Of a stretch of 37,435 nucleotides of DNA, positions 7,619 through 16,757 are shown in pieces. A program made the translations under genes and the position numbers. Position 1 is the first letter of the stretch. Every line of letters starts with the position of its first letter. Below the pieces are notes generated by a model that saw only the letters and a list, made by a program, of their open reading frames with translations, did not search any database and had not been told where the DNA came from. The stretch is from an uncultured Pseudomonadales bacterium (GTDB lineage: Bacteria > Pseudomonadota > Gammaproteobacteria > Pseudomonadales > Azotimanducaceae), in contig CALHVX010000141.1 in NCBI GenBank assembly GCA_938036875.1, forward strand, positions 1-37,435, read 5' to 3'.

Positions 7619-8827
7619 ATGGCCGAGCTCAGCATCGACAAACTGTTCACGCCGGAATCCATCGCTGATCCCTACCCCATGTATCGCCAGCTGCGTGAAT
7701 CCATGCCTGTCCTGGAGCTGCCGGATGCCAACTTGGTAGTGCTCAGCCGCTATGCAGACATCCAAGCCTTGCTGCGCAACAAGAAAATGGGGCACGACAA
7801 CTTTGTTGGGCTATCCGAAGCGGAAAAAGCGCAGCGGCTCAGCAACCCAGCGATCGCCAACTTAACCCGCACTATGTTGCTGATGAACCCACCTGACCAT
7901 ACGCGTCTACGCAGCTTGGTGGTGCGCGCTTTCGACGCCAAACGCGTCGAGGCGATGCGCAAGCGCATACGCGCGACCGTTAACAGCCTAATCGATGGCT
8001 TTATTGACGCAGGCGCAGGTGATCTAAAAACCCTGCTAACTCACCCGCTGCCAGTGATCGTGATCTGCGAAATGCTAGGCATCCCCAAGTCCGAGCAAGC
8101 ACAATTTATTCAAGGCACACGAATATCCGGTCGCTTGGTTGATCCAACCCCAATGTCTGAAGAAGAGCTGATAACCGCAAACAAAAGCTCGCTTGAGAGC
8201 AAAGCGTTTTTTACCGCCCTGTGTGATGCTCGGCGAGCCGCCCCACAAGATGATCTAACCACAGCACTGGTCCAATCTGAATCCGAGCACGGCAAGCTTT
8301 CGCAAGACGAGCTGACGGCAAATATTGGACTGCTGTTTGCCGCAGGTCACGAAACCACAGTAAATCTACTCGGCAATGCTTTGATTGCGTTATATCGCAA
8401 TCCCGAACAATTAGCGTCGCTACGCGCCAACCCAGATTTAATGCCAAGTGCTGTTGAAGAGTTTTTGCGTTACGACAGCTCGGTGCAACTTAGTGGTCGA
8501 CATGCCTTGGAAGACACAGAAATTGCTGGGATTCAGCTACCCAAGGGGCGCGCTGTTATCACGTTACTCGGAGCAGCCAATCGAGACCCCGACGCCTACG
8601 AACAGCCAGAGCAGCTCGACATAACCCGCGAGCGCAACAAACCTCTTAGCTTCGGCGGCGGTGTGCACCTGTGCTTAGGCGCGCAGCTCGCACGCATCGA
8701 AACCGCGGAAACCCTAAGTGTGCTGTTTGAGCGGCTACCCAATTTGACCCTGGATAACCCTGATACTCCGGACTGGAAACCAACGGTCACCCTGCGTGGT
8801 GTAACCGCGCTGCCAGCGCACTGGTAG
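7619..8827 (+). CDS. Cytochrome P450
   Basis: A soluble bacterial P450 of 402 residues, the usual length for class I enzymes. The heme-thiolate loop is FGGGVHLCLGAQLAR with Cys352. The I-helix oxygen-activation motif is AGHETT (242-247), and the K-helix E-x-x-R is Glu281/Arg284. There is no membrane anchor. ATG 7619 is preceded by ACGAGG at good spacing. The gene is alone on the plus strand between the divergent nitroreductase-like gene and the convergent acyl-CoA dehydrogenase. I see no ferredoxin or ferredoxin reductase in the window, so electrons must come from elsewhere. The context suggests hydroxylation of the substrate degraded by this cluster; the CYP family is not assigned. Confidence 0.95.
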   Translation: MAELSIDKLFTPESIADPYPMYRQLRESMPVLELPDANLVVLSRYADIQALLRNKKMGHDNFVGLSEAEKAQRLSNPAIANLTRTMLLMNPPDHTRLRSLVVRAFDAKRVEAMRKRIRATVNSLIDGFIDAGAGDLKTLLTHPLPVIVICEMLGIPKSEQAQFIQGTRISGRLVDPTPMSEEELITANKSSLESKAFFTALCDARRAAPQDDLTTALVQSESEHGKLSQDELTANIGLLFAAGHETTVNLLGNALIALYRNPEQLASLRANPDLMPSAVEEFLRYDSSVQLSGRHALEDTEIAGIQLPKGRAVITLLGAANRDPDAYEQPEQLDITRERNKPLSFGGGVHLCLGAQLARIETAETLSVLFERLPNLTLDNPDTPDWKPTVTLRGVTALPAHW

Positions 8828-8856
8828 AAACGCCAGACAATGCTGAGACAACCACG

Positions 8857-10053
8857 CTAGTCCGGCAAACCTAACACGCGCTTGGCAATGATGTTGAGTT
8901 GTACTTCGTTGGATCCACCAGCAATGGAGATTGACTTGGCCTCCAGCCATAAGCGGCCCATACGCAACTCTTCTTCATTAAAAGCATCCCCTTCCCAACC
9001 AATGCCTTGAGTACCGCGAACCCTCAACTGCAACTCTAGCTGGGACTTCACGTACTCGGCTTCAACGTAGTTAAATATCGAAGTTGCAGCACCCGGGGTC
9101 TGGGCTGCAGACTCCTCAATAGCGCGCTGCTGGGTCAAGAAGAAGGCGCGCTTTTGCATTTCGCTGGCCACTATATCCTCACGGAGACTGGCATCAATTG
9201 GTGCAGGGGCAGCGTATTGTTGCGCCAGCTCAGCTAGGCTAACGGATGGTTTAATTCGCTCCAACGGGCCAGCAGTATCCGCACTGGCAAGCGCGGCAAG
9301 CCCAGACCGTTCGTGTTGCAACAAACGCTTAGCAACCGTCCACCCTTGATTTTCTTTGCCGACAAGATCGGCTTTAGGCACCTTCACATTGTCAAAGAAG
9401 GTTTGATAAAACGGTGACTCCCCATTGATCATCTCGATGGGGCTTGTGGTCACACCTGGATCATCCATGGAAAACAGCAAAAAGCTAATGCCTTGATGCT
9501 TAGGAGCGTTGCTATCGGTGCGTACCAAACAAAATATCCAATCCGCGTACCCTGCACCTGAGGTCCATATTTTGGAGCCATTCACCAGGTAATGATCCCC
9601 CCCGTCCACCGCCTTGGTTTGCAGGCTGGCCAAATCGGAGCCTGCACCGGGCTCGCTGTAGCCTTGACACCAAGCCACCTCGCCTCGAGCTATCTTAGGT
9701 AGGTGCCTAGTTTTTTGGTCTGGGGTGCCATACTCAAGCAAGGTAGGCCCAATCAACCAAACCCCCATACCGGCGAGCGGCGGCCGAGCTTTGATGGCTT
9801 GCAACTCTTCCAGTAGCACCAAGAAATGGGCTTGGTCCAACCCTGCACCACCGTACTCCACAGGCCAGGTGGGTACTGTCCAACCTTTAGCCGCCATTCG
9901 CTCCAACCAAAGGTAAGCATCCGGGTTGCTACTACGCCGTTTTTGTCCGCCACCGATCTGCTCATGCGCCACCATTTTGGTGCGCATGCTAGCGGGGCAA
10001 TTCTCCGCCAACCAAGCACGAGTATTAGCACGAAAGTCTTGAAGATCGCTCAC
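8857..10053 (-). CDS. Acyl-CoA dehydrogenase
   Basis: An FAD-dependent acyl-CoA dehydrogenase of 398 residues that introduces an alpha,beta double bond. The N-terminal helical domain has GGAGLDQAHF. The middle beta-domain carries the flavin/substrate motif WCQGYSEPGAGSDLASLQT and IWTSGAGYADW. The C-terminal domain has GTQGIGWEGDAF, holding the usual catalytic-Glu region, and ends ISIAGGSNEVQLNIIAKRVLGLP. The start is a GTG at 10053 with a strong AAGGGGA seven bases upstream. The usual R-x-Q-F-G signature of the C-terminal domain is not evident, as in several FadE paralogues of steroid or terpenoid clusters. It converges on the P450 gene and is divergent from the amidohydrolase. Confidence 0.93.
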   Translation of the reverse strand: MSDLQDFRANTRAWLAENCPASMRTKMVAHEQIGGGQKRRSSNPDAYLWLERMAAKGWTVPTWPVEYGGAGLDQAHFLVLLEELQAIKARPPLAGMGVWLIGPTLLEYGTPDQKTRHLPKIARGEVAWCQGYSEPGAGSDLASLQTKAVDGGDHYLVNGSKIWTSGAGYADWIFCLVRTDSNAPKHQGISFLLFSMDDPGVTTSPIEMINGESPFYQTFFDNVKVPKADLVGKENQGWTVAKRLLQHERSGLAALASADTAGPLERIKPSVSLAELAQQYAAPAPIDASLREDIVASEMQKRAFFLTQQRAIEESAAQTPGAATSIFNYVEAEYVKSQLELQLRVRGTQGIGWEGDAFNEEELRMGRLWLEAKSISIAGGSNEVQLNIIAKRVLGLPD

Positions 10054-10234
10054 GGTTGTCCCCTTGACGTCTACGGGTAAATACCTAATTAAACCATGTC
10101 AGCAGCAGATGCTAACAGCCTCTTGCCAAATCAAGCTACGGGCAGCGCCAGCACTAGCGCTTCGATTGGTACTAGCTCAAGTCAGGCCTGTTGCGTTAGA
10201 TTGCACACCTCCAGTGCACAGATACAGAGGATCT

Positions 10235-11587
10235 ATGTCCGCTTACCGACCAAGCCTAAGCCATCTTGCAACCTTGCTATGCATCGCTTGCTTTAGCTTC
10301 ACCGTTGCAACCTATGCTCAAGCAGCAACACTTGAAGAAAGCGTTGCCGCAGACTACAAATCCCATCTGGGTCCGTTGTGGGATCATTTTCATCGCAATC
10401 CCGAGCTATCCTTGGTGGAACACAAAACTGCGGAGCGCATGGCCGAAGAGCTAAGCACTGCAGGCTTTAAGATCACCAAAAATGTGGGTGGCACCGGTGT
10501 AGTTGCCATCATGAAGAATGGCAAAGGTCCACGCGTGATGATGCGTGCGGATATGGATGGACTGCCGGTAAAAGAAAAATCTGGTTTAGAAAACGCATCT
10601 CAAGCGATGCAAACTGACCCCATCACAGGAAACGAAGTACCCGTGATGCATGCTTGTGGTCACGACGTCCACATTACCAGCTTGGTTGGCACCGCACGAT
10701 ACATGGCGGACAACAAAAAACTCTGGTCAGGCACCCTAATGCTTATTGTGCAACCCGCTGAAGAGCGGGTGCTCGGAGCACGCGCGATGCGCGAAGATGG
10801 TTTGTGGCAACGCTTCGGCGAACCGGATTTCGCTTTAGCCTTCCACGTTTCTTCAGAGTTAGAAGCCGGAAAAATTAATGCGGTAAATGGTAGCCCCTAT
10901 GCTGGGGCAGACACGGTTGACATCATTATCCATGGGGTTGGCGCACACGGTGCCAGCCCCCATGCGGGCAAAGACCCCGTGGTGCTCGGCAGCCAAATTG
11001 TATTGGCGTTGCAGACCTTAGTAGCACGCGAACTATCACCACGCGAACCCGGCGTGGTAACGGTGGGCTCGTTTCATGCAGGCAGCAAACACAACATCAT
11101 CTCCGACAACGCCCGTCTACAGCTAACGGTTCGCAATACCAACAAAAAAACTCGAACGATTTTACTCGACGGCATCACGCGCATTGCCGAAAACATGGGA
11201 CGTGTTGCCGGATTACCGGAAGACAAGTTGCCCGAGGTCATTATCTCTAACGAAAGCGTGCCGCCAACCATCAACCATAGCGAGCTAACCCAGCGCCTAA
11301 GACAAGCTTGGACCAACAAGATCGGAGCTGATCATTTGACCAGCATCACCTCCAGCGGCATGGGTGCGGAGGACTTTCCTTTCTTCACCGAAAATCCAGA
11401 TATTCCAAGCGTCTATTGGGCCATTGGCGGCACTCCAAAAGCGGCGTTTGAATGGGCACAAGCCGGAGGGCCGCCGATTCCCAGCCATCATTCCCCACTC
11501 TTCAAGATATCGCCAGAACCCGCCGTACGGCGCGGCGTGGAGTCTACTGTGGTGGCACTGCTAGAACTCATGGGCAAGCCAGAATGA
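10235..11587 (+). CDS. Exported M20-family amidohydrolase
   Basis: A 450-residue metallohydrolase of the M20/IAA-amino-acid-hydrolase type, which cleaves amide bonds of N-acyl or indole-acetyl-amino-acid-like substrates. The start ATG 10235 is chosen because AGAGG lies five bases upstream and because it gives a good signal peptide (LATLLCIACFSFTVATYAQA, cut near residue 30), so the enzyme is probably periplasmic. Metal-binding residues are visible in HACGHDVH (Cys141, His143), PAEE (Glu176/177), AFHVS and the C-terminal HHSPLF. The dimerisation domain has GVGAHGASPHAGKDPV. The stop overlaps the next start (ATGA), so the two are translationally coupled. The substrate is unknown. Confidence 0.92.
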   Translation: MSAYRPSLSHLATLLCIACFSFTVATYAQAATLEESVAADYKSHLGPLWDHFHRNPELSLVEHKTAERMAEELSTAGFKITKNVGGTGVVAIMKNGKGPRVMMRADMDGLPVKEKSGLENASQAMQTDPITGNEVPVMHACGHDVHITSLVGTARYMADNKKLWSGTLMLIVQPAEERVLGARAMREDGLWQRFGEPDFALAFHVSSELEAGKINAVNGSPYAGADTVDIIIHGVGAHGASPHAGKDPVVLGSQIVLALQTLVARELSPREPGVVTVGSFHAGSKHNIISDNARLQLTVRNTNKKTRTILLDGITRIAENMGRVAGLPEDKLPEVIISNESVPPTINHSELTQRLRQAWTNKIGADHLTSITSSGMGAEDFPFFTENPDIPSVYWAIGGTPKAAFEWAQAGGPPIPSHHSPLFKISPEPAVRRGVESTVVALLELMGKPE

Positions 11588-12210
11588 ATTTAAAAAAGCT
11601 ACGCGAAGCGGAGTCTCTGTTCTTGCATCGTTATCCCGGCGGTTTTGCCAGCGAAGAAATGGTCAAGATTGGTAAAAAGCACAACGTCGACAAGCTTAGC
11701 GAGTTTGCAGCGGGTGCCCTGGCCAAGAAGGCGTTTGTCAATCAGGGGGCCGTGCTCGACGACATCGTTAAGATAGTCTCGCGCTCTTCCATGGTATCCA
11801 TGTTTGAGAAACCTAAGTTTCGTGACTATGTGAATGGCATGAACCGAGACGATCGAGAATTTTTGGCCGCAGGCTTCAAACGATTGTTACACGGCAAGCA
11901 GGACAAAGGGTTCAACGATATTTTAGATGTGCTAACCGAAGGTAAGCTCGCCAAATGGAGCCTGATGACCATTTGCCCGCTCTACTTTAAGCCCACCACC
12001 GAAGTGTTTGTTAAACCAACAACAACAAAAAACGTCATCAAGCAGTTCGAGTTATCCCATCTAATCTACAAGCCAAGGCCCAGCTGGGAGTTTTACGAAA
12101 GCTATCGCGAAGCCATCAGCTTAATGAAAACTAAGGTAGCGCCGTCACTATCACCCAATAACGCAGCATTCACCGGCTTTCTTATGATGACCACCGCGGT
12201 GGATAAATAG
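11584..12210 (+). CDS. Conserved-looking protein of unknown function, coupled to the amidohydrolase
   Basis: A 208-residue protein that starts at ATG 11584 inside the stop of the amidohydrolase (ATGA overlap). I do not recognise a named domain. It begins MNLKKLREAESLFLHRYPGGF, is basic, soluble-looking and largely helical, with repeated Lys/Arg-rich helices (IGKKHNVDKL, FKRLLHGKQDKG). It has a more apolar middle (WSLMTICPLYF) but no signal peptide or clear membrane segment. Because the amidohydrolase is predicted to be exported and this protein is not, they probably do not form a complex despite the coupling. A frame open further upstream to 11452 runs inside the amidohydrolase and is not used. 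Confidence 0.75.
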   Translation: MNLKKLREAESLFLHRYPGGFASEEMVKIGKKHNVDKLSEFAAGALAKKAFVNQGAVLDDIVKIVSRSSMVSMFEKPKFRDYVNGMNRDDREFLAAGFKRLLHGKQDKGFNDILDVLTEGKLAKWSLMTICPLYFKPTTEVFVKPTTTKNVIKQFELSHLIYKPRPSWEFYESYREAISLMKTKVAPSLSPNNAAFTGFLMMTTAVDK

Positions 12211-12241
12211 GCCTCAAGAAGACAGCCGATGCAGCTAATGC

Positions 12242-13243
12242 TTAAGCATCGTCGGCCAGTTTAACCAGCATTTTTCCGGTGTTCTGGCCCTGCAGCAAAC
12301 CAATCAAAGCAGCCGGCGCTTGCTCAATACCGTCCATGATGGTTTCGCTATACTGCATGCGCCCATCCGCAATCCAGCTCCGCATATCGCTGAGAAACTG
12401 CTCCCGCAAGTGATCAAACTCGTAAACCACAAAGCCTTTCATGGTGACCCGGTTATAGATCATGTTAGACAGGGTGGTGACCCCTTCTGACCGAGCGCCT
12501 TTGTTGTTGTATGCCGAAATCATGCCGCACACTGGTATGCGCCCTAATGGCCGCATTTGTCCACAAGCTGCATCTAGATGCGCGCCGCCAACGTTTTCAA
12601 AATACACGTCTATCCCTTCCGGGAGACCTGCACGCAGGGATTTACTAATGCTCTGGGTTTTGTAGTTAAACGCGTAGTCCACCCCAAGCTGATCTTGTAG
12701 ATAGGCAACTTTTTCGTCCGAGCCACAACTGGCCGCTACCCGGCACCCTTTGATCTTTGCGATCTGACAAACCACACTACCCACAGCCCCTGCTGCCGCC
12801 GAAACAAAAACGTTCTCGTTATCCTTAAGCTCACCGGTTACCAACAAACCGCCATAAGCGGTTAAGCCGGTGCCGCCTAAAACGTGCAAATGGGTAGTCA
12901 GCGACTCGCCTTCAGTTTTCACTAGCCGTAGATCACGACCGTCGGTTACGTGAAACTCACGAAATCCACAGCGATGTATGACATAGCTGCCTTCAGGAAA
13001 GTCAGGGTTTGCACTTTGCTCAACCCGCCCAATGGCACCGCCTTGCATCACCGCACCGACTTTGGTTTGGCCATTCGACAGCGCCGGACGCATCGCCGGG
13101 TCAACGGACATATAGAGATTTTTAACGAGAATCTGGTCCGCTGGCGGGGTGATCTGCGTTTCAACCATGGAAAAATGGGCCGGTTCTGGCATGCCCGTCG
13201 GTGCTTGCGCTAGATGGATTTCTCGATTGGTGATTGTGGTCAT
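12242..13243 (-). CDS. NADP-dependent MDR-family reductase (CurA/leukotriene B4 12-dehydrogenase-like)
   Basis: A 333-residue zinc-independent medium-chain dehydrogenase/reductase that typically reduces alpha,beta double bonds of enones using NADPH. Visible motifs are LYMSVDPAMRPAL at the N-terminus, GGTGLTAYGGL, the nucleotide-binding stretch AAAGAVGSVVCQIAKIKGCRV, and VYFENVGGAHLDA with CGMISAYN, which are hallmarks of the prostaglandin reductase/CurA group. There are no zinc ligands, as expected. It ends 32 nt from the convergent unknown gene and is followed upstream by the acyl-CoA dehydrogenase pair on the same strand. A role in reducing an enone or enoyl intermediate of the local pathway is inferred. 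Confidence 0.92.
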   Translation of the reverse strand: MTTITNREIHLAQAPTGMPEPAHFSMVETQITPPADQILVKNLYMSVDPAMRPALSNGQTKVGAVMQGGAIGRVEQSANPDFPEGSYVIHRCGFREFHVTDGRDLRLVKTEGESLTTHLHVLGGTGLTAYGGLLVTGELKDNENVFVSAAAGAVGSVVCQIAKIKGCRVAASCGSDEKVAYLQDQLGVDYAFNYKTQSISKSLRAGLPEGIDVYFENVGGAHLDAACGQMRPLGRIPVCGMISAYNNKGARSEGVTTLSNMIYNRVTMKGFVVYEFDHLREQFLSDMRSWIADGRMQYSETIMDGIEQAPAALIGLLQGQNTGKMLVKLADDA

Positions 13244-13294
13244 GAGTTACTCATTTGTGTGATGAAACAGAGCCGTGTTTCGGTCCAACGCAGC

Positions 13295-14587
13295 CTAAGT
13301 GTCTGCAAGGTTACGCGGCACATCTCGAAACGGGCCGGTATCAAAGCGTGGTTCTTTCGGGAGCTCCAGCACCCGTTCAGAAATAATGTTCTTCTGTATC
13401 TCATCGGTACCGCCCGCAATAGAGATCGCTGGAACCGAAACCAAAACCTCAGCAATAATGCCTTCTAGCGCCGAGGCCGGACCAGCCAACATGGCATCCG
13501 CACCAGAAGCTAAGGTATGTACGTGGGATGCTTGCCTAGCAATAACGCTAGCGGCCAGCTTGCCGATGGAACCCGCTGGTACCACCTCGTTGTTACCCGA
13601 TCGCTTGGCCGCCGCAGCGGTTGCAGCAGCAATGTCAGCACCTTTTTGCATACACAGCAGCTTCGCCAGTTCTTGGCGCACTTGCGCATCTTTGATGGCG
13701 CCCGTTTGCCTAGCGCGAGGCAAAGCTAAATCTACTCGGCCCGCACGCTGCGGGTACCAAGTGTAGGGCTCCAACGCAATTGCCAACTCATCACGGTACT
13801 CATCATAAATTGGACCAACCAAGGTTCGCGCTCGCCCGCCGGAACGATCTCCGGCAAAGCCCTGCCGCTCAATGGATAAGGTGGTTGCGGCAATACGCCA
13901 GCCTTCACCTTCACTCCCCAGCAAATCGATGGGTAGTATCTCCGCATCCGTGATGAACACTTCGTTGAACGAAGCATGACCGTTCATCTGCTTTAATGGC
14001 CTAACTTCAACACCAGGTTGCCGCATGTCGATGAGAAAGTAGCTAAGCCCCTGGTGTTTCGGTAGGTCCCAGTCTGTACGGGCCAACAGCAAACCGTAAT
14101 CCGCATGGTGTGCACTGGTATTCCACACTTTTTGCCCGTTAACCTTCCAAACATCTCCGGATCGCTCGGCTTTCGTGGTTAAACCGGCCAAGTCAGAACC
14201 GCTTCCAGGCTCGCTAAACAGCTGGGTCCACGCATGCTCACCGGTCAGAATCGAACGCAGATAGCGCTGCTTCTGGTCGCTGTTGCCGTGACCCAATATG
14301 GTATGTGATGCCAAACGGCCAGGGCCCGCTTGAGCCACACCAACCACCCCACGAGCCACAAACACCTCGCTAACCGCAGCCGCTTGTTCTTCCGAAAAAG
14401 CTCGACCGAAAAACTCGGTCGGCCAAGCAGGAGCAGCCCAACCGCCATCCACCAGCAAGGTTCGCCAAGCGGATAACGAAAGGTCTACCGACCAATGTTC
14501 ATCCAGCCATTGCCCTACCTCGGTTTGAATCTGCTCTTTGCTCGGTCCCGGACCTTGGCTTCCAGCCCCCTCAACGGCGTTAGACAT
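13295..14587 (-). CDS. Acyl-CoA dehydrogenase, probable partner subunit A
   Basis: A 430-residue acyl-CoA-dehydrogenase-family protein. It keeps the flavin/substrate-binding middle domain (FSEPGSGSDLAGLTT, then VWNTSAHHADYGLLLART) and the C-terminal ISIAGGTDEIQKNIISERVL. It lacks an R-x-Q-F-G segment and an obvious G-G-x-G catalytic-Glu segment; the region instead reads ALEGIIAEVLVSVP. A central insertion (about residues 245-300, PYTWYPQRAGRVDLALPRARQ) is longer than usual. Start ATG 14587 has TGAGGAAA upstream and overlaps the stop of the next acyl-CoA dehydrogenase gene by 8 nt, so an in-frame ATG at 14602 is less likely. Heterotetrameric FadE pairs of steroid catabolism have this layout, where each subunit supplies part of the active site. 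Confidence 0.9.
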   Translation of the reverse strand: MSNAVEGAGSQGPGPSKEQIQTEVGQWLDEHWSVDLSLSAWRTLLVDGGWAAPAWPTEFFGRAFSEEQAAAVSEVFVARGVVGVAQAGPGRLASHTILGHGNSDQKQRYLRSILTGEHAWTQLFSEPGSGSDLAGLTTKAERSGDVWKVNGQKVWNTSAHHADYGLLLARTDWDLPKHQGLSYFLIDMRQPGVEVRPLKQMNGHASFNEVFITDAEILPIDLLGSEGEGWRIAATTLSIERQGFAGDRSGGRARTLVGPIYDEYRDELAIALEPYTWYPQRAGRVDLALPRARQTGAIKDAQVRQELAKLLCMQKGADIAAATAAAAKRSGNNEVVPAGSIGKLAASVIARQASHVHTLASGADAMLAGPASALEGIIAEVLVSVPAISIAGGTDEIQKNIISERVLELPKEPRFDTGPFRDVPRNLADT

Positions 14588-15695
14588 CGGCGGTTTCCTC
14601 AATCTGCTGCATCATGCGCTCTCGATGCCAGTTGGATGTACCCAAAAAGACTTCTGAGCTTTTTGCGCGTTTAAACCAAAGGTGGGTGTCTTCTTCCCAG
14701 GTAAAACCAATGCCACCGCGCAGCTGTATCGCTTGCTTTGCAATGTTGATGTACGCATCGCTTGCCATAGCTTTGGCCATGTTTGGCGCATACAGATCGC
14801 CTTCACCGGTAGCTAAAACTCGAGCAGCTTCATGGGTGGCGGCCTTTGCAAGCTCGAGCTCCAACAACAAGTCCGCTGCGCGATGCTTGAGAGACTGAAA
14901 AGAGCCAATCGCCCGGCCAAACTGAACACGCAGCTTCAAGTAATCTAAGGTACTGGCAAACAGTGCCTGAGCGCCGCCGATCATCTCATGTGCCAGCATG
15001 GTACTCATGAGGCCCCAAAGCGGATCTAAGTTGGCTTGCCCAACCTCCCCTAAAAGTTGAGCCGGTGTTTGAGTGAAACCAACCGAGCATAGTTTGCGAG
15101 TAGGATCCAACACCTCCAGCGCCTCAACCGCAACACCCTGAGCTTGCGGATCCACTTCGAACAGAGATATTCCTTGTGGGGTGTTCGCCGCCACAATCAT
15201 GAGGTTAGCAACCTGTGCGTCAACCACCATGCTAGCAACGCCACTGAGCTGATAGCCATCAGCCGCCGAGGTAGCCCCTAGCTGCTGACCCACTTGATCC
15301 GGCGAGTTGAGGTTATCCAACACCAAAGTTGCAATGGTTGAACCGTCTGCAATTCCAGGGAGTAAGCGTAGTTTATCAACCTCACTACCCGCACCCAACA
15401 CCGCGTAACCTGCCATCACCGCTGAGGCAAAAAATGGGCCGCAATACAAATATCGACCCATCTCTTCTGCAATGATGCCCATCTCAACCGGCCCGAAGCC
15501 GAACCCGCCAAAGGCTTCGGGTAGATGCGTACCCAGCAACCCCACTTCTCCACTGAGTTGCTTCCAGACCGCAGCATCGTAACCGGTGCTGGTGACCATA
15601 AGCTCGCGCACAGCGGTTGGTGTGGATTTATCGGCTAAAAATCGGGCAACCACATCGCGAAAGGCGCGTTGGTCCTCGGTGAAACCTAGAGCCAT
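14580..15695 (-). CDS. Acyl-CoA dehydrogenase, probable partner subunit B
   Basis: A 371-residue acyl-CoA dehydrogenase. Its N-terminal domain is normal (TEDQRAFRDVVARFL, AFGGFGFGPVEMGII). The middle domain is poor in the usual S-E-P-x-x-G-S-D motif. The C-terminal domain is well kept: LRVQFGRAIGSFQSLKH (256-270, FAD-contacting Arg) and the catalytic-loop segment QLRGGIGFTWEEDTHLWFKRA (Glu334 is the likely base). Its features are complementary to the overlapping downstream gene, which keeps the middle domain but not this one, fitting an alpha2beta2 heterotetramer. ATG 15695 follows AGGAAAAACT. The overlap of 8 nt with the partner implies stoichiometric translation. Confidence 0.92.
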   Translation of the reverse strand: MALGFTEDQRAFRDVVARFLADKSTPTAVRELMVTSTGYDAAVWKQLSGEVGLLGTHLPEAFGGFGFGPVEMGIIAEEMGRYLYCGPFFASAVMAGYAVLGAGSEVDKLRLLPGIADGSTIATLVLDNLNSPDQVGQQLGATSAADGYQLSGVASMVVDAQVANLMIVAANTPQGISLFEVDPQAQGVAVEALEVLDPTRKLCSVGFTQTPAQLLGEVGQANLDPLWGLMSTMLAHEMIGGAQALFASTLDYLKLRVQFGRAIGSFQSLKHRAADLLLELELAKAATHEAARVLATGEGDLYAPNMAKAMASDAYINIAKQAIQLRGGIGFTWEEDTHLWFKRAKSSEVFLGTSNWHRERMMQQIEETADV

Positions 15696-15758
15696 AGTTT
15701 TTCCTATTGCCTATTCAGCTTGCTTCTTCGTTTTGCTTAATCACTCTTAATCGTGGCT

Positions 15759-16580
15759 CTAATCCAACAGGTCTGGCTGCTCTGCAACAATAGTGGCAAA
15801 CAGCGGCTTGAAGCTAAACCAGCCAGAAACCTTTGCGCCAACCTGCCCATGGGTTTTAGCCGCAACATCGGGACGAATCTGCACAGGCTTCCCTGCTGCT
15901 TCTGCAATGAGCTGCGCTTGGCAAGTACGCTCCATCGTAATAAACCACCATGCGGCTTCTTCGACCGTGGCACCGGTTGTAAGCAAACCGTGGTTTTGCA
16001 AGATAGCCGCCTTTTTGGTGCCTAGCGCGCTAGCGATACGCTCGCCTTCTGAGGTATCCAAAACAACCCCAGTGAAATCATCAAACAGCACATGATCGTC
16101 ATAAAAGGCACAGGCGTCTTGTGTCAACGGATCAAGCAGACGCCCTAAAGATGACCAAGCTTTACCATTCAATGAATGGGTATGGGCGGCAGCCGTTACG
16201 TGCGGCAAGTTTTTGTGAATCTGCGAATGGATGGCAAAGGCTGCATCGTTCAGTAACCCAACCCCTTCAACGATCTCACCGCCATGATTAACCAACAGCA
16301 AATCAGACACCCTGATCTGCTTAAAGGAAACACCAAATGGGTTCACCCAAAAGCAGTCCGTCTGCTCCGGGTCTCTCACCGTGACATGGCCGGCTACACC
16401 CTCGTCAAAGCCAAATTTGCCGAACAGCCGAAAGGTAGCGGCGAGTTTTTGCTTGCGGTCGATGCGCTCATCCGCCAGCGAGGCAAAGGTTGGCGGGTAA
16501 CTGGCATCGGCCTTCACCAAGGCGCCAAGGGAAGGTTTGGTACTGGATAGCGAGCTAATTTCTGACACGGCAATAACCAC
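15759..16580 (-). CDS. Class II aldolase/adducin-family protein
   Basis: A 273-residue protein of the class II aldolase/adducin fold. Zinc-ligand histidines are visible in AAHTHSLNGKAW and LQNHGLLTTG. The N-terminal RLFGKFGFDEGVAGHVTVRDP and the WVNPFGVSF segment match the family. Members range from sugar-phosphate aldolases to proteins of unknown function in aromatic and steroid catabolic clusters; the C-terminal VGAKVSGWFSFKPLFATIV is typical of the larger, non-sugar members. The start is probably GTG 16580 or GTG 16568; neither has a good Shine-Dalgarno site, so the N-terminus is uncertain. It lies upstream of, and probably in one transcript with, the acyl-CoA dehydrogenase pair. Confidence 0.88.
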   Translation of the reverse strand: MVIAVSEISSLSSTKPSLGALVKADASYPPTFASLADERIDRKQKLAATFRLFGKFGFDEGVAGHVTVRDPEQTDCFWVNPFGVSFKQIRVSDLLLVNHGGEIVEGVGLLNDAAFAIHSQIHKNLPHVTAAAHTHSLNGKAWSSLGRLLDPLTQDACAFYDDHVLFDDFTGVVLDTSEGERIASALGTKKAAILQNHGLLTTGATVEEAAWWFITMERTCQAQLIAEAAGKPVQIRPDVAAKTHGQVGAKVSGWFSFKPLFATIVAEQPDLLD

Positions 16581-16757
16581 TGGATAGTTAATTAGGTAGC
16601 GAATTATAGACCCTGGGCCACCACCGAACCAGAATCCCGTGCCACCACCTTGGGCGGTCTGAAGCCAGAAAAATTGGGGTTAAACAGGTATAGTCCGTTC
16701 GCCGGGGGTAGTTGGAGCCCAACCAGCTCACCAGCTAGGCACAGCCGGAGGTTTAGG

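Noticed and set aside
10064-10234. N-terminal extension of the amidohydrolase
   Set aside because: It would bury the signal peptide 57 residues inside the protein; ATG 10235 has a good ribosome site and restores a normal N-terminus.
12217-12256. Terminator between the unknown gene and the reductase
   Set aside because: There is a palindrome ATGCTTAAGCAT (12238-12249) and a bulged outer stem, but it overlaps the reductase stop and has no T-tract; too weak to call.
13299-13766. Plus-strand frame of 155 codons opposite an acyl-CoA dehydrogenase
   Set aside because: Antisense shadow of a clear enzyme gene with no recognisable domain or ribosome site.
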